This document shows positions 54,180 to 62,592 of a DNA stretch of 64,000 nt, piece by piece. Made by a program: the position numbers and the translations under genes. The stretch spans positions 448,436 through 512,435 of the forward strand of contig JAUICV010000002.1 in NCBI GenBank assembly GCA_030427725.1, read 5' to 3'. Below the pieces are notes generated by a model, which was not told the origin of the DNA, ran no database searches, and worked only from the letters and a program-made list of their open reading frames with translations. Position 1 is the first letter of the stretch, and every line of letters starts with the position of its first letter. This DNA comes from Chlamydiia bacterium (GTDB taxonomy: Bacteria > Chlamydiota > Chlamydiia > Chlamydiales > GCA-2402025).

Positions 54180-54239
54180 CTTGCTTTTCTAATAAATAAT
54201 TTTTATGAAAAGGGAAGAAGGTTATTTATTGGTGAATCT

Positions 54240-54854
54240 TTGGAATCGAATAAGCTCCAGGTAGATGAGAAAGAAAAAAATATGATCGTTTATGGCGTCT
54301 ATGTCAAACTCATAGACGCTATTAAACATTACTCTTCAATTCAGCTACTGATTCGGTCCATTGTCTCTACGTTATTTTTGGGAAGCTTTGCATCTATTGG
54401 ATATGTCTATTCAATAGATACAAAGGTTTTGCCATTTAGAAATGAAGCAGGGGTTTTAGTTTTAGCTTTTTTAGCTCTTGGTGTGATTACTGCGTTAAGT
54501 GTTTTAGACATTATTGTTCAAGAAAGAATGGTAATTGCCAATATGGCTGAAGCATTGAAGTTGGAAAAAACACACTCGTGGATCCCAAAGCTATTTGATC
54601 AAATGCTTGAAAAACACACTAAATACTCATTTACTAGAAGACTTTCTTATTTTTATATGGGAGCTGGGTCTTCTTTGATCGTTTCTGCAGGGATTGCTGC
54701 GGAGAGTTGGACAAGTTTTCATGGCCTCGTTTGGCATGCTATTTGTTGGGCTGTAGCAGTTGCTTTAGTAAGTGTATACATTTATCTTTTCTACAAACTC
54801 TCTAAGAAATCAGAGCTGCTTGTTATTAAACTCACACAAGGGGATCAGATTTAA
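54240..54854 (+). CDS. Small membrane protein 1 of a paralogous pair
   Basis: 204 residues from TTG 54240 (ATG 54282 possible). Four membrane helices in two pairs, at about 40-95 and 140-190, with a cytosolic helical part between them. The start VYGVYVKLIDAIKHYSSIQL parallels IWGIYMKIRTLHYQSNEYKI in the next gene, so they arose by duplication. The two-helix layout is reminiscent of SLATT- or RipA-type membrane proteins, but I do not see enough to assign one. Its stop overlaps the next ATG by one base. Confidence 0.62.
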   Translation: MESNKLQVDEKEKNMIVYGVYVKLIDAIKHYSSIQLLIRSIVSTLFLGSFASIGYVYSIDTKVLPFRNEAGVLVLAFLALGVITALSVLDIIVQERMVIANMAEALKLEKTHSWIPKLFDQMLEKHTKYSFTRRLSYFYMGAGSSLIVSAGIAAESWTSFHGLVWHAICWAVAVALVSVYIYLFYKLSKKSELLVIKLTQGDQI

Positions 54855-55471
54855 TGGCAGATATCAATGCTTATATCCCAGACGATGTTAATACGAGCCT
54901 AGACCAAGATCCTATAGCATTTGAAAATAAGGCATCATATATCTGGGGTATTTACATGAAGATTAGAACGCTTCATTACCAGTCAAATGAATACAAAATC
55001 AGATATAAAATGATCGCATCAACGTGGTTTTTGGCAGCTTTTATAGCCTATGATCTTCTGCTTTCAGATCCAAATATTGGAATGATTATTGATAAATTCT
55101 TTGGGGTGTTTATTCTAGGGTTTGTGGCTGCGTTTGCAATAACTTTAACGTCGGTTTTAGATATTGGAGTGACTTTGAAAAGATCTGAGGTATATAGAAG
55201 ACTTTGTCTTCAACTAGAAGACTCTTATGACTTTCTGACGAAAACGTTCCACAATATGGATCTACTCTTGCCAAGATCGAAGAAAAATTTTCTAGAAGCT
55301 CTATTTTATGCCATCTTGGTATTCGTTTTGCTTTTTATCTCAAACATAGCGCTTCATATCTTTTTGGTTAAAGAAGGAATTCCGCTCGTTTATCTCTATA
55401 GCTCTTTGATGTTTGTTGTAAATTGCGGCGTGTCTGTATTGCTACTTTGGTACTCAAAAAAGGTGCGTTAA
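54854..55471 (+). CDS. Small membrane protein 2 of a paralogous pair
   Basis: 205 residues with the same four-helix plan as its neighbour: STWFLAAFIAYDLLLSD and GVFILGFVAAFAITLTSVLD, a polar middle part, then two C-terminal helices. Translationally coupled to the first gene, so they may form a hetero-oligomer. Function unknown. Confidence 0.64.
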   Translation: MADINAYIPDDVNTSLDQDPIAFENKASYIWGIYMKIRTLHYQSNEYKIRYKMIASTWFLAAFIAYDLLLSDPNIGMIIDKFFGVFILGFVAAFAITLTSVLDIGVTLKRSEVYRRLCLQLEDSYDFLTKTFHNMDLLLPRSKKNFLEALFYAILVFVLLFISNIALHIFLVKEGIPLVYLYSSLMFVVNCGVSVLLLWYSKKVR

Positions 55472-55510
55472 GAAGTAGTTGGCTCCGCAGGCGACTAAAG
55501 CAGCTTTTCA

Positions 55511-56719
55511 TTAGACCAATTGTGATAAAAAAGTGCTGGCGGGAACAATAACAGGTTGTTTAACTGAAAAACAGTCTTCATTTACGTAGGGCATGTCATA
55601 AACGACTTGGAAGGCATGCTGAATATCTAATTCTTTAGCAAAATATAGAAGATTTTTTGACAAGTTGGAATGGTTTGTTAATTTAGCTTCCACTAAAAAC
55701 CATGGTTTTTTGTTTCTTGTGACAAGAAAATCGACTTCTCTTTTTTCTTTGTCTCTTATGTAAAAAAGGTCGTACTCTCCGAGCCCTGTGTCAGTCCAAT
55801 AGTTTACGCTTTTAAAAAGATGGGAGGCTATTAAGTTTTCAAATTTTTTACCTTCATCGTTAATCATAGACCAGTCCCATAGATAGAGTTTCTTCATTTT
55901 ACGGGTAGATCTTCGGATGTTTTTTGACCAAGGTTTAACATGAAAACAATAATAAAGAGCTTCAAAAACACTAATCCATCTATTTATGGTTGTTTCTGCA
56001 ATATTTAGACAGTTGGATAATTTTGCAATATTCAATTGACCAGAAGCTTCTTCTACTAATATATCAAACAAATTTTCTAATTCTGCTAGCTCTTTGATTT
56101 GGCTAAGCTCTCTTATATCCTCCTTAAGAATTTGTTGTTTCCTTAGTCTTTGCCAGTTATTTGAAAAATTTTTAGAGGAGGTTAGGAAGGGTTCAGGAAA
56201 CCCTCCATATTCGAATAAAAGTTTCAGTTGGCTCTGTTTTATTTCTTTTGGTGGTAAAATTTCTTTGGATCTTAAAGTTTGGTGTAATATTTCTCCAACT
56301 GATATAGGATGAATTCTATATGAGAAATATCGCCCCATCAAGCTATCGCCACCTTTTCGGTAGATATCTAATTTCGCACTTCCTGTGACAATGATATGAC
56401 AATGATTTTCATACAAGTCAAAGAATCCTTTCAAAAACCGTTTCCAATGACGGTATTTATGTAGTTCATCAAAAACTACCACAATTTTCCCCTTTTTTAA
56501 GGAGTCCATGCCAAGGTAAGTTGCTACAGCTTGATCACCTTTGATGATTAATTTTCGATGTTCATTTGATTCCCAATTGATGTAACAAAATTTTTGTTTA
56601 ACAGTCTCTGCTTGTCTGCTACAGGTTGTTTTCCCAACCTGTCTAGGGCCGGCCAAAAAAATCATTTGTCTATACTTGAACAGATGATCAAAAATGATGC
56701 TTGTGTAAATACGGTCCAT
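55511..56719 (-). CDS. AAA-type ATPase with DUF4143/PD-(D/E)XK-like C-terminus
   Basis: 402 residues. Walker A is LAGPRQVGKTTCS (residues ~18-30), and Walker B is KIVVVFDELHK. The middle has a winged-helix-like part. The end GEYDLFYIRDKEKREVDFLV followed by PWFLVEAKL has the D-ExK spacing of a restriction-type nuclease fold. Such ATPases occur widely in bacteria and archaea, often in mobile or accessory regions, with no settled function. It is expressed from behind a striking triple palindrome 23 bp upstream. Confidence 0.85.
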   Translation of the reverse strand: MDRIYTSIIFDHLFKYRQMIFLAGPRQVGKTTCSRQAETVKQKFCYINWESNEHRKLIIKGDQAVATYLGMDSLKKGKIVVVFDELHKYRHWKRFLKGFFDLYENHCHIIVTGSAKLDIYRKGGDSLMGRYFSYRIHPISVGEILHQTLRSKEILPPKEIKQSQLKLLFEYGGFPEPFLTSSKNFSNNWQRLRKQQILKEDIRELSQIKELAELENLFDILVEEASGQLNIAKLSNCLNIAETTINRWISVFEALYYCFHVKPWSKNIRRSTRKMKKLYLWDWSMINDEGKKFENLIASHLFKSVNYWTDTGLGEYDLFYIRDKEKREVDFLVTRNKKPWFLVEAKLTNHSNLSKNLLYFAKELDIQHAFQVVYDMPYVNEDCFSVKQPVIVPASTFLSQLV

Positions 56720-56741
56720 AGTGGCCTCTTTTGAGTTATAA

Positions 56742-56803
56742 GACTATTCTAGCGCTAATGCTAGAATAGTCAAGACTTTTCTAGCATTAGCGCTAGAATA
56801 GTC
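56742..56803. repeat. Perfect 23-bp inverted repeat with a nested palindrome, upstream of the ATPase gene
   Basis: Left arm 56742-56764 and right arm 56781-56803 are exact reverse complements, 16 bp apart. Inside the left part, GACTATTCTAGC (56742) also pairs with GCTAGAATAGTC (56760-56771), so a 12-bp unit occurs three times. It lies 23 bp upstream of the ATPase start. It could be an operator for a dimeric repressor, a leader hairpin, or the trace of a mobile repeat. GGGTTTTTTG follows on the plus strand. Confidence 0.85.
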
Positions 56804-56967
56804 GGGTTTTTTGAATTAATAAATGAACTTTCCTCTTAGGAGAGTTGGAGGGATATTAGTGTTCTTCAATGATGCTATTTCAGGATCTGTTTGGCGGGCT
56901 TAATGTTTTGGTGACCCATCTGTGCTGAGTAAAACTTAAGAAACGACTTGATTGTATATACATTGAC

Positions 56968-56997
56968 TCCTTGAGCTTTTATTAAAAAGCTCAAGGA
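56968..56997 (-). terminator. Hairpin after dnaJ
   Basis: TCCTTGAGCTTTT (56968-56980) and AAAAGCTCAAGGA (56985-56997) form a perfect 13-bp stem with a 4-base loop, nine bases after the dnaJ stop. No separate T run follows in the minus direction, but the stem itself contains a U-rich side. Confidence 0.6.
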
Positions 56998-57005
56998 TAG
57001 AAGGC

Positions 57006-58181
57006 TTATTTAAAGCAGGCTTTTAGCTTCTCAAAGAAACCTTTTTTGTGAGGGGAGTTTTTTGGAGTTTCAAGCTCCTGAAATTGTTCGAGAAGTTTCT
57101 TCTGTTCGGGGGATAGTTGAACAGGAGTTTCTACATGAACCTCAATCAATAGATCTCCCTTGCCATGTCCGTGAACATTAGGAAGGCCAGCTCCTTTCAC
57201 TCTTAAAACTTTACCAGACTGGGTTCCTTCTGGTATTGATACTTTACATTTCCCTGAAAGAGGTGTTGGGATGTCTTTCTTAACACCAAGAGCTGCTTCA
57301 GAAAATGTGACAGGAAGATCAATGATAACATCATCACCTTCTCTGTGGAAAAGTTCATGTTCCTTAACGTGGACATAAACGAAAAGATCTCCAGGAGGGC
57401 CTCCTCGTTCTCCAGCGTCACCATGACCTGCTAATTTAATACGCATGCCATCATCGATTCCAGCAGGAATTGGAACTTTAATTTGTTGCTTTTTCTTTAC
57501 GCACCCAGCTGAATGACATGTTTGACAAGGATTCGAAATAATTTGACCAGATCCATGACACTTTGGGCAGGTGCTTGTCATGCTGAAAAAGCCTCTCGAT
57601 TGCTGAACTTGACCATGTCCGTGACATGTAGAACAAGTTTTAGCTCCTTCTTTTCCTCGAGCGCCTGTTCCAGAGCAGGTGTCACATAACACATAATTAG
57701 TGATGCTTATTTCTTTTTCTACACCTTTGCAAGCTTCTTCAAATGAGACGGTAATCGTTGTTTTTTTACTAGCTCCTTGGGATGCAAAACCATGGCCGCC
57801 GCCAGCTCCACCACCAAAACTAAAGAAAGAATCAAAAATGGAGTCGTTGCCGCCGCCGCCACCAGCTCCACCACCTCCAAAAGCTCCCATAAAGGTTCGA
57901 AGTGCTTCTTCCATAGAAGAAAATCCACCGGCGCCCATGCCACCTGGACCACCAGCACCAGCTTTGAAAGCATCAGCTCCATATTGGTCATACATATGGC
58001 GCTTATTTTCATCGCTTAGAACTTCGTAAGCTTCTGAGATTTTTTTAAACTGTTGCTCAGCTTCTTTGTTATCAGGATTTTTATCAGGATGGTATTTGAT
58101 AGCTTGTTTTCTATAAGCTTTTTTGATCTCTTCTTGTGTGGCAGACTTTGACACACCTAGAGTTTCATAATAATCAGTCAT
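57006..58181 (-). CDS. dnaJ: Chaperone DnaJ
   Basis: 391 residues. J-domain with [13 protein letters not shown] (HPD motif), a Gly/Phe-rich part with runs of glycine, four zinc-finger repeats ([32 protein letters not shown]) and the substrate-binding C-domain. It works with DnaK and GrpE. I start it at [16 protein letters not shown] (58181); a longer reading from 58238 adds 19 unconserved residues and crosses a leader hairpin. It is preceded by a CIRCE-like element and by rpsU, the same order as in C. trachomatis. Confidence 0.96.
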   Translation of the reverse strand: MTDYYETLGVSKSATQEEIKKAYRKQAIKYHPDKNPDNKEAEQQFKKISEAYEVLSDENKRHMYDQYGADAFKAGAGGPGGMGAGGFSSMEEALRTFMGAFGGGGAGGGGGNDSIFDSFFSFGGGAGGGHGFASQGASKKTTITVSFEEACKGVEKEISITNYVLCDTCSGTGARGKEGAKTCSTCHGHGQVQQSRGFFSMTSTCPKCHGSGQIISNPCQTCHSAGCVKKKQQIKVPIPAGIDDGMRIKLAGHGDAGERGGPPGDLFVYVHVKEHELFHREGDDVIIDLPVTFSEAALGVKKDIPTPLSGKCKVSIPEGTQSGKVLRVKGAGLPNVHGHGKGDLLIEVHVETPVQLSPEQKKLLEQFQELETPKNSPHKKGFFEKLKACFK

Positions 58182-58213
58182 GTCACTAAGTAGGGTTGGT
58201 AAAGATTTCTTTG

Positions 58214-58229
58214 CCCCTAATCTTAGGGG
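58214..58229 (-). promoter_or_regulatory. Small hairpin in the dnaJ leader
   Basis: CCCCTAA (58214-58220) and TTAGGGG (58223-58229) can pair around a tight loop. It is 33 bases upstream of the dnaJ ATG. It could influence dnaJ translation or mRNA processing. Confidence 0.35.
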
Positions 58230-58247
58230 AAAAAACAATAAGCTTCA

Positions 58248-58290
58248 ATGATTTTTTAGCACTCTAGAGTTTAAGGTGCTAAAAAATCAT
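58248..58290 (-). promoter_or_regulatory. CIRCE-like HrcA operator between rpsU and dnaJ
   Basis: On the minus strand the core reads TTAGCACCT-N9-GAGTGCTAA (58282-58256), against the consensus TTAGCACTC-N9-GAGTGCTAA: 16 of 18 bases match and the spacer is exactly nine. The arms extend to a 15-bp perfect palindrome (58248-58262 with 58276-58290). HrcA binding to CIRCE controls heat-shock operons in chlamydiae. A role as attenuating hairpin in the rpsU-dnaJ transcript is also possible. Confidence 0.7.
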
Positions 58291-58322
58291 TTGAATTCAA
58301 CTTTTGAGATAAAAGAGAAGGT

Positions 58323-58517
58323 CTAACGGGCTCTTTGAGTTTTTTTAACTTTGTATTTTAGAGCAGCCTTAGACTTAGCGCGACTTTTAACAGAAGGTTT
58401 GTCGTAGAATCTATGAGCCTTTGCAGCTTTCATGATTCCTTCTTTATCAAGTTTTTTCTTAAGAGCTCTTAGAGCTTTGTCGATAGGTTCGCCAGTTCTA
58501 ACTTTAACAGAGGGCAT
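58323..58517 (-). CDS. rpsU: 30S ribosomal protein S21
   Basis: 64 residues: [20 protein letters not shown] at the start and a strongly basic C-terminal helix. The partner order rpsU-dnaJ is the chlamydial one. S21 assists mRNA start-site pairing. Confidence 0.93.
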   Translation of the reverse strand: MPSVKVRTGEPIDKALRALKKKLDKEGIMKAAKAHRFYDKPSVKSRAKSKAALKYKVKKTQRAR

Positions 58518-58576
58518 GTATCAATCACATCCTTAATATTTAAGTTGTTTTAAGTAAATTTTTTCAATCTAGGCCT

Positions 58577-58606
58577 ATTCTACCGTACTTTAGGGAAATA
58601 GATCAA
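58577..58606 (-). promoter_or_regulatory. Promoter candidate for rpsU-dnaJ
   Basis: On the minus strand, TTGATC (58606-58601) and TAGAAT (58582-58577) are 18 bp apart, ending 60 bases upstream of the rpsU start. Confidence 0.45.
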
Positions 58607-58623
58607 TGTTAAGTTGTCCAATA

Positions 58624-58648
58624 GTTGACAATCTGAGTCTTTGTCAAC
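58624..58648. promoter_or_regulatory. Inverted repeat upstream of the rpsU promoter
   Basis: GTTGACAA (58624-58631) and TTGTCAAC (58641-58648) form a perfect 8-bp inverted repeat with a 9-base spacer. It lies just upstream of the predicted rpsU -35. It may be an operator or part of a terminator for tsaB. Confidence 0.35.
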
Positions 58649-58751
58649 AAGGTAATGTCTTCACAAATGATTTTTTAAAGAAAGGTTAGGGCTCAACAAG
58701 GATTCTATTTTCTCTTCAAGAGTAGTGTGGTATCGAGAAGCAGTTCTAAAA

Positions 58752-59381
58752 TTAAGAAAGCCTTAAATAATGAATATCTAGTGAGTCTTTAGAAAAGTCA
58801 TAGGAACCCGAGGGTTTTAAGCGGTCAGATAAATATTTCAGATGGCTTTCAAGGGTTAGCTTTGCGATTTCAATGGGGAGTCCTAGTTCAGGAGCTTTCT
58901 GATACAGATCTAGGTCAGCAGTAATTAGAGGGTGCTCTTTAAGAAAATTGAAATCTTCTGGATCTATAAGAGAAGGGGTTTCTTCAAATATTACCTGATG
59001 TTCGTTCTTTTCTCCTTTTAAGGCATAAACTCCTTTGGATTTTGCATCACTTAAGGAGTAAAATACGCCATCGTTATTTGGGGCATAGAGAGACAAAGAG
59101 CAAAAACCGACTAATTGGATATCCAGAGCGTAGGCTAAGGTTTTTGCTATAATGACCCCGATTCTGGTTCCTAGAAATGATCCAGGTCCTAGGCCTATGG
59201 CAATGGCATCAATGTCGTTTAAACTAAGTCCATACGAAAGCAAGGTTTCTTTAATGTTTAACATTAGGAGATGAGAGCTCTTTTGCTCTTTTCCAAATGT
59301 TTTGTGAAAGATTGCTTTTGAGTTGTCAAATAAAGTCAAAAGATCTCCACAAATTGAAGTATCTATGCTTAGTATTTTCAT
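58752..59381 (-). CDS. tsaB: tRNA threonylcarbamoyladenosine biosynthesis protein TsaB
   Basis: 209 residues: KILSIDTSICGDLLTLFDNS and the family core IDAIAIGLGPGSFLGTRIGV. It lacks the zinc ligands of TsaD, its partner in making t6A in tRNAs reading ANN codons. The C-terminus is diverged. Its location between rpsU and lon agrees with C. trachomatis CT343. Confidence 0.9.
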   Translation of the reverse strand: MKILSIDTSICGDLLTLFDNSKAIFHKTFGKEQKSSHLLMLNIKETLLSYGLSLNDIDAIAIGLGPGSFLGTRIGVIIAKTLAYALDIQLVGFCSLSLYAPNNDGVFYSLSDAKSKGVYALKGEKNEHQVIFEETPSLIDPEDFNFLKEHPLITADLDLYQKAPELGLPIEIAKLTLESHLKYLSDRLKPSGSYDFSKDSLDIHYLRLS

Positions 59382-59617
59382 GTGTTATCTCTAACTTAAA
59401 AAGGAGATTATAGCAAAAAAGAGGCTTCTGATCTAGGGTTTCTAAGATAGAAAAGAAGATTGGAGCAAAATCCATTCTTGTTATTTGTTAAGATTTTTTT
59501 TAAAAGATAAAGAGATATGTTACTAAAAAAATTAATGGCAAAATAGGCCCTTGCGGAATTCAGCTTTTGTCACCATAATGGCATGCTGAGAAAGCTCTTG
59601 TACCTGGAGAGACGATT

Positions 59618-62110
59618 TTGAAAGATGATGATGAGAAAAAGAAGCCAAAGAAAGCTCCTTCTAAAAAGACTAAAGCAAAAACTAAAAAGAAACCCACAGA
59701 CAAAAAATTAAAAGATAAAGAGCAATCATTCCCAAATAAATTGTTTGTGTTGCCTTTGACAAGGAGACCATTTTTTCCTGGAATGGCAGCTCCTTTAGTT
59801 ATTGAACCTGGTGAGTATTACGAAGTTTTAAAAGATATAGCTAGATCGGATGATAAAGTTTTAGGGCTATTCTTAACAAAAGATGAAGATGTCAACATCT
59901 ATAAAATGAACATAGATGAGTTGCACGAGGTAGGTGTTGTAGCTCGTGTTCTACGTATAGTTCCTTTAGAACAAGGGGGAGGCGCTCAAGTTGTTTTGAG
60001 CATGGAAAAGCGTGTTAAAATAGATGGCGCTGTCAAAAACTCAAAATACCTACAGGCTAAGGTTTCATATCATGAAGATAAAGTATCTGAGCAAGAGTCT
60101 AAGGCGATCAAAGCCTATTCAATTAGCATTATCTCAACAATTAAAGAGTTACTAAAATTAAACCCTCTTTTTAAAGAAGAGCTGCAAATATTTCTTGGGC
60201 ATTCAGATTTTACTGAGCCTGGAAGACTTGCAGATTTTGCTGTTGCTTTAACAACAGCCTCTCGAGAAGAGCTTCAAGATGTTGTAGAAACATTTAATGT
60301 GGAAGATCGTATTGACAAGGCTCTACTTTTGCTTAAAAAAGAGTTAGATCTTTCAAAGCTGCAATCAAGCATAAACCAAAAAATTGAAGCAAATATCTCC
60401 AAAACTCAAAGGGAGTTTTTCTTAAGAGAGCAGCTTAAAACGATCAAAAAAGAATTAGGGCTAGAAAAAGATGATAAAAGCTGCGATCTAGAAAAATTTG
60501 AAGAAAGGCTGAGTAAAAGAATTGTTCCACCAGATGTGATGAAAGTGATCACAGAAGAAATGGAAAAGCTTAGTGTTCTAGACATACAGTCATCTGAATA
60601 TTCAGTTTGCCGGAGCTATCTTGATTGGTTAACCATTATCCCTTGGGGGATTTATAGTGATGAATCAGACAATCTAAAAGAAGCTCAGAAAATTTTAGAT
60701 GAAGATCACTATGGCTTGAAAGATATCAAGGAAAGAATTTTAGAGTTTATCAGCGTAGGAAAGCTAACAGGTGGTGTTAAAGGTAGTATTATCTGTCTTG
60801 TAGGACCTCCAGGAGTTGGGAAAACAAGTATCGGAAAAAGTGTTGCTAGAGCCTTGAATAGAAAGTTCTATCGTTTTTCAGTTGGTGGGATGAGAGATGA
60901 AGCTGAAATTAAGGGGCATAGAAGAACGTATATTGGGGCTATGCCAGGAAAACTTATCCAGGCTTTAAAAACTTCTGAGACAATGAATCCTGTTGTTATG
61001 TTAGATGAAGTTGATAAGATGGGATCTAGTTATCAGGGTGACCCAGGTTCTGCTCTTTTAGAAGTTTTAGATCCTGAGCAAAACAAAGACTTTTTAGATC
61101 ATTATCTTGATGTAAGATGTGATCTATCAGATGTATTGTTTATTGTTACAGCAAATGTGTTAGATACAATTCCAGGTCCTCTTCGCGATAGGATGGATAT
61201 TTTGAGGCTTTCAGGATATATTCAAAATGAAAAGGTAGAGATAGCAACAAAATATCTTATCCCAAGACATAGAACAGAAATGGGATTGAAAGCTCAAGAG
61301 GTGAGCTTTTCAAAAGATGCTATTCGAGAAATTATTAATGGCTACGCAAGAGAAGCTGGTGTTAGAAGTTTAGAAAAAAACATCAAAAAGATCTTAAGAA
61401 AAGTTGCTGTAAATGTCGTCAAAGCCCTTGAGAAAACAACAAAGAAAAAGCAAGACAAAATAAAGAAGACATCTGTTTCAAAAAATTTACTAAAAGAATT
61501 TTTGGGCCAGCCGGTTTTTACTTCAGATAAATTCTATGAAAAAACGCCACCTGGTGTTGTTATGGGGCTAGCCTGGACGGCTATGGGAGGGGCGACTCTT
61601 TATATTGAGACAATTAGAACCTCATCAGAAAAAACTTCCATGAAGCTTACTGGGCAAGCTGGGGATGTTATGAAAGAGTCTTCTCAAATAGCGTGGAGCT
61701 ATTTAAAAAGTTCAGTCTCTGAGTTTGCTCCAGGAAAAGCTTTCTTTGAAAAAGAAGAAGTTCATCTTCATATTCCTGAAGGCGCGACACCAAAAGATGG
61801 ACCATCAGCTGGGATTACCATGATTACAGCATTGTTGTCGCTGCTTACAAACAAACCTGTAAAACAAAATCTAGGAATGACAGGTGAAGTAACTCTAACT
61901 GGAAAGGTTTTGCCAATTGGCGGTGTGAGAGAAAAGCTGATAGCTGCTAGAAGATCTGGTGTAAAGACATTGATCTTTCCAAAAGACAATCTAAGAGATT
62001 TTGATGAACTGCCAGATTATTTAAAGAAAGGTTTAGATGTAAACTTTGTTGATCATTATAGCCAGGTTCATCACATAGCTTTTGATAAAAAAAGAGGAAA
62101 GTCTAAGTGA
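59618..62110 (+). CDS. lon: ATP-dependent protease Lon
   Basis: 830 residues. A lysine-rich extension (1-36) precedes the N-domain (LFVLPLTRRPFFPGMAAPL). The ATPase domain has G396-PPGVGKT (Walker A) and VVMLDEVDKMG (Walker B). The peptidase domain has the catalytic S730 in PKDGPSAGITM and a later lysine. It starts at a TTG with GGAGAG eight bases upstream. Lon degrades misfolded and regulatory proteins in the cytosol. The TGA stop overlaps the GTG of the next gene. Confidence 0.96.
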   Translation: MKDDDEKKKPKKAPSKKTKAKTKKKPTDKKLKDKEQSFPNKLFVLPLTRRPFFPGMAAPLVIEPGEYYEVLKDIARSDDKVLGLFLTKDEDVNIYKMNIDELHEVGVVARVLRIVPLEQGGGAQVVLSMEKRVKIDGAVKNSKYLQAKVSYHEDKVSEQESKAIKAYSISIISTIKELLKLNPLFKEELQIFLGHSDFTEPGRLADFAVALTTASREELQDVVETFNVEDRIDKALLLLKKELDLSKLQSSINQKIEANISKTQREFFLREQLKTIKKELGLEKDDKSCDLEKFEERLSKRIVPPDVMKVITEEMEKLSVLDIQSSEYSVCRSYLDWLTIIPWGIYSDESDNLKEAQKILDEDHYGLKDIKERILEFISVGKLTGGVKGSIICLVGPPGVGKTSIGKSVARALNRKFYRFSVGGMRDEAEIKGHRRTYIGAMPGKLIQALKTSETMNPVVMLDEVDKMGSSYQGDPGSALLEVLDPEQNKDFLDHYLDVRCDLSDVLFIVTANVLDTIPGPLRDRMDILRLSGYIQNEKVEIATKYLIPRHRTEMGLKAQEVSFSKDAIREIINGYAREAGVRSLEKNIKKILRKVAVNVVKALEKTTKKKQDKIKKTSVSKNLLKEFLGQPVFTSDKFYEKTPPGVVMGLAWTAMGGATLYIETIRTSSEKTSMKLTGQAGDVMKESSQIAWSYLKSSVSEFAPGKAFFEKEEVHLHIPEGATPKDGPSAGITMITALLSLLTNKPVKQNLGMTGEVTLTGKVLPIGGVREKLIAARRSGVKTLIFPKDNLRDFDELPDYLKKGLDVNFVDHYSQVHHIAFDKKRGKSK

Positions 62111-62592
62111 CTTTAGTGTTAGAAGAAGAAAAAATTGTTAGCTTTGAAGATTTAGAAGAGCTTGTTTTGAGTCTTCGAGAAAAGGGCAAAAAAATAGCTA
62201 CACTTAACGGTTCATTTGATCTTCTTCATGCTGGGCATCTGCACATTTTAAGAGAAGCTAAGAAGCGCTGTGATGTGCTTATAGTTCTTCTAAACTCTGA
62301 TGAGTCAATTCAGAGATATAAATCTTTAGATAGACCTATTATTCCATTAAAGTATAGGTTGGAGTTGATGGCCTCCATTGGATGTGTTGATTATGTTTCG
62401 AGTTTTGGTGAAGATGATCCGAGAAAGATCTTAACCTTGATAAAGCCAGATGTGCATATAAATGGTGCGGAATATGGATCTAGTTGTATTGAAGCTGAAA
62501 CAGTGGGAAAATATGGAGGACATATCCATCTTGTAAATAGGATAGAGGGGCTATCAACAACTCAAATTATTGATAAGATCAAAAAATTATGA
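62107..62592 (+). CDS. Cytidylyltransferase-family protein, HldE/RfaE2-like nucleotidyltransferase
   Basis: 161 residues. The nucleotide-binding motif is LNGSFDLLHAGHLHILREAK (HxGH), and the end [17 protein letters not shown] is the ISTTxI-type motif of this superfamily. NGAEYG marks the heptose-1-phosphate adenylyltransferase branch, but glycerol-phosphate cytidylyltransferases look similar. No kinase domain is fused. GTG start overlaps the lon stop; the stop overlaps the rhomboid start (ATGA). Confidence 0.85.
   Translation: MTLVLEEEKIVSFEDLEELVLSLREKGKKIATLNGSFDLLHAGHLHILREAKKRCDVLIVLLNSDESIQRYKSLDRPIIPLKYRLELMASIGCVDYVSSFGEDDPRKILTLIKPDVHINGAEYGSSCIEAETVGKYGGHIHLVNRIEGLSTTQIIDKIKKL

Noticed and set aside
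57700..58029. Long proline- and alanine-rich frames opposite dnaJ
   Set aside because: They are reverse-strand images of the glycine-rich region of dnaJ and have no ribosome site.
58182..58238. Longer N-terminus for DnaJ
   Set aside because: It adds residues not found in DnaJ and covers a leader hairpin; the J-domain starts at MTDYYETLG.
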